A stretch of 13,345 bases of DNA, from assembly GCA_017419065.1 (NCBI GenBank), contig JAFOMB010000004.1, positions 1 through 13,345 of the forward strand, in the 5' to 3' direction. The notes beneath the pieces were generated by a model that was given only the letters and a program-made list of their open reading frames with translations, did not search any database and had not been told where the DNA came from. Source of the stretch: Erysipelotrichaceae bacterium. Lineage in GTDB: Bacteria; Bacillota_I; Bacilli_A; Erysipelotrichales; Erysipelotrichaceae. The first letter of the stretch is position 1. Each line of letters starts with the position of its first letter. Position numbers and translations under genes: made by a program. Below, one piece after another: positions 13,035-13,345 of the stretch.

Positions 13035-13345
13035 ATGTACTATATCGGCATCGATCTGGGCACTTCCGCTGTCAAGCTCCTCCTGGTGAATGAGAAGGGA
13101 AAGATCGAAAACAGCGTATCCAGAGAGTATCCTCTCTCCTTCCCTCATCCCGGCTGGTCCGAACAGGAACCATCCGACTGGTGGAAAGCGGTAAAGGAAG
13201 GTCTGAAAGATCTGCTTGAAGGTTTTGATAAGGAAGAGGTCAGAGCTATCGGCTGCGGAGGCCAGATGCACGGCCTGGTCGTTCTGGACGAGAATGACCG
13301 GGTCATCCGGCCCGCGATCCTGTGGAATGACGGACGGACGGGTGA
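13035..13345 (+). CDS. xylB: Xylulokinase-like FGGY carbohydrate kinase, copy 2, N-terminal part (runs off the window)
   Basis: The first 103 residues of a second FGGY kinase are visible and the frame is open to the window end. Marks are 'MYYIGIDLGTSAVKLLLV' (phosphate-binding DLGTSAVK, with Asp7 as the expected Mg/ATP residue), 'HPGWSEQEPSDWWKAV' and 'GCGGQMHGLVVLD' with the xylulokinase QMHG signature, then 'ILWNDGRTG'. The residue before GQMHG is Gly where copy 1 and most relatives have Ser. Many stretches are shared with copy 1 ('W.EQEPSDW', 'GQMHGLV'), but it is clearly diverged, not a recent duplicate. It starts with a good ribosome binding site and lies divergent from the AraC-type regulator across about 120 nt, a layout expected of a regulator and its target. 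The catalytic Asp and C-terminal half are outside the window. Confidence 0.88.
   Translation, partial: MYYIGIDLGTSAVKLLLVNEKGKIENSVSREYPLSFPHPGWSEQEPSDWWKAVKEGLKDLLEGFDKEEVRAIGCGGQMHGLVVLDENDRVIRPAILWNDGRTG

Noticed and set aside
12915..13271. N-terminal extension of the AraC-type frame up to an ATG at 13271
   Set aside because: The extension would cross the promoter region and the start of the divergent kinase gene, has no family similarity, and the product from 12914 already matches the usual AraC-cupin layout.

Overview
The window reads as a chromosomal carbohydrate-uptake region of a mid-GC member of the Bacillota. Supporting signs are strong AGGAGG-type ribosome binding sites in the ABC operon, TTGACA/TATAAT-type promoters, U-tailed intrinsic terminators, and ROK and AraC regulators next to ribose-type ABC and FGGY-kinase genes. 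The low intergenic GC, dense gene packing and dominance of CCG and ATC codons would fit an Erysipelotrichia- or Clostridia-like gut organism. That placement is an inference and the genus cannot be read from the sequence.

Left edge (1-780): the C-terminal part of a SIMPL/DUF541-domain protein ends in a strong terminator hairpin. That hairpin overlaps the start of a small orphan HicB-type antitoxin gene, which has its own terminator overlapping its stop codon. Next (782-1927) comes an MFS permease (copy A) whose start codon lies only 9 nt after a -10 box.

Centre (about 1990-7921): an AT-rich promoter region drives a five-gene operon. The genes are an M24 (creatinase/aminopeptidase-fold) protein that has lost most of its metal ligands, ribose-type permease 1, a double-domain ATPase, permease 2, and a lipoprotein sugar-binding protein encoded last. 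A perfect 30-nt palindrome separates this operon from the next unit and covers the -35 position of that unit's promoter.

Right (8029-11919): a ROK-family regulator, a xylulokinase-like FGGY kinase and a second MFS permease (copy B, roughly 60% identical to copy A by eye) follow one another on the + strand. A bidirectional terminator separates them from a convergent AraC-family regulator (11979-12914, minus strand). A divergent promoter region of about 120 nt then leads into a second xylulokinase-like gene that runs off the window.

Working model (inference): the ABC system and the two MFS carriers import sugars or sugar conjugates, and the two FGGY kinases phosphorylate a keto-pentose or related ketose or polyol. 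ROK would control the ABC operon and the first kinase unit, and AraC the second kinase. The unusual part is the metal-ligand-deficient M24 protein at the head of the sugar operon. It suggests that the imported compound may carry a C-N linkage to be cleaved, or that this protein has a non-peptidase role. No xylose isomerase, IS element, tRNA, rRNA or CRISPR array is visible, and there is no gene-free stretch over 300 nt.
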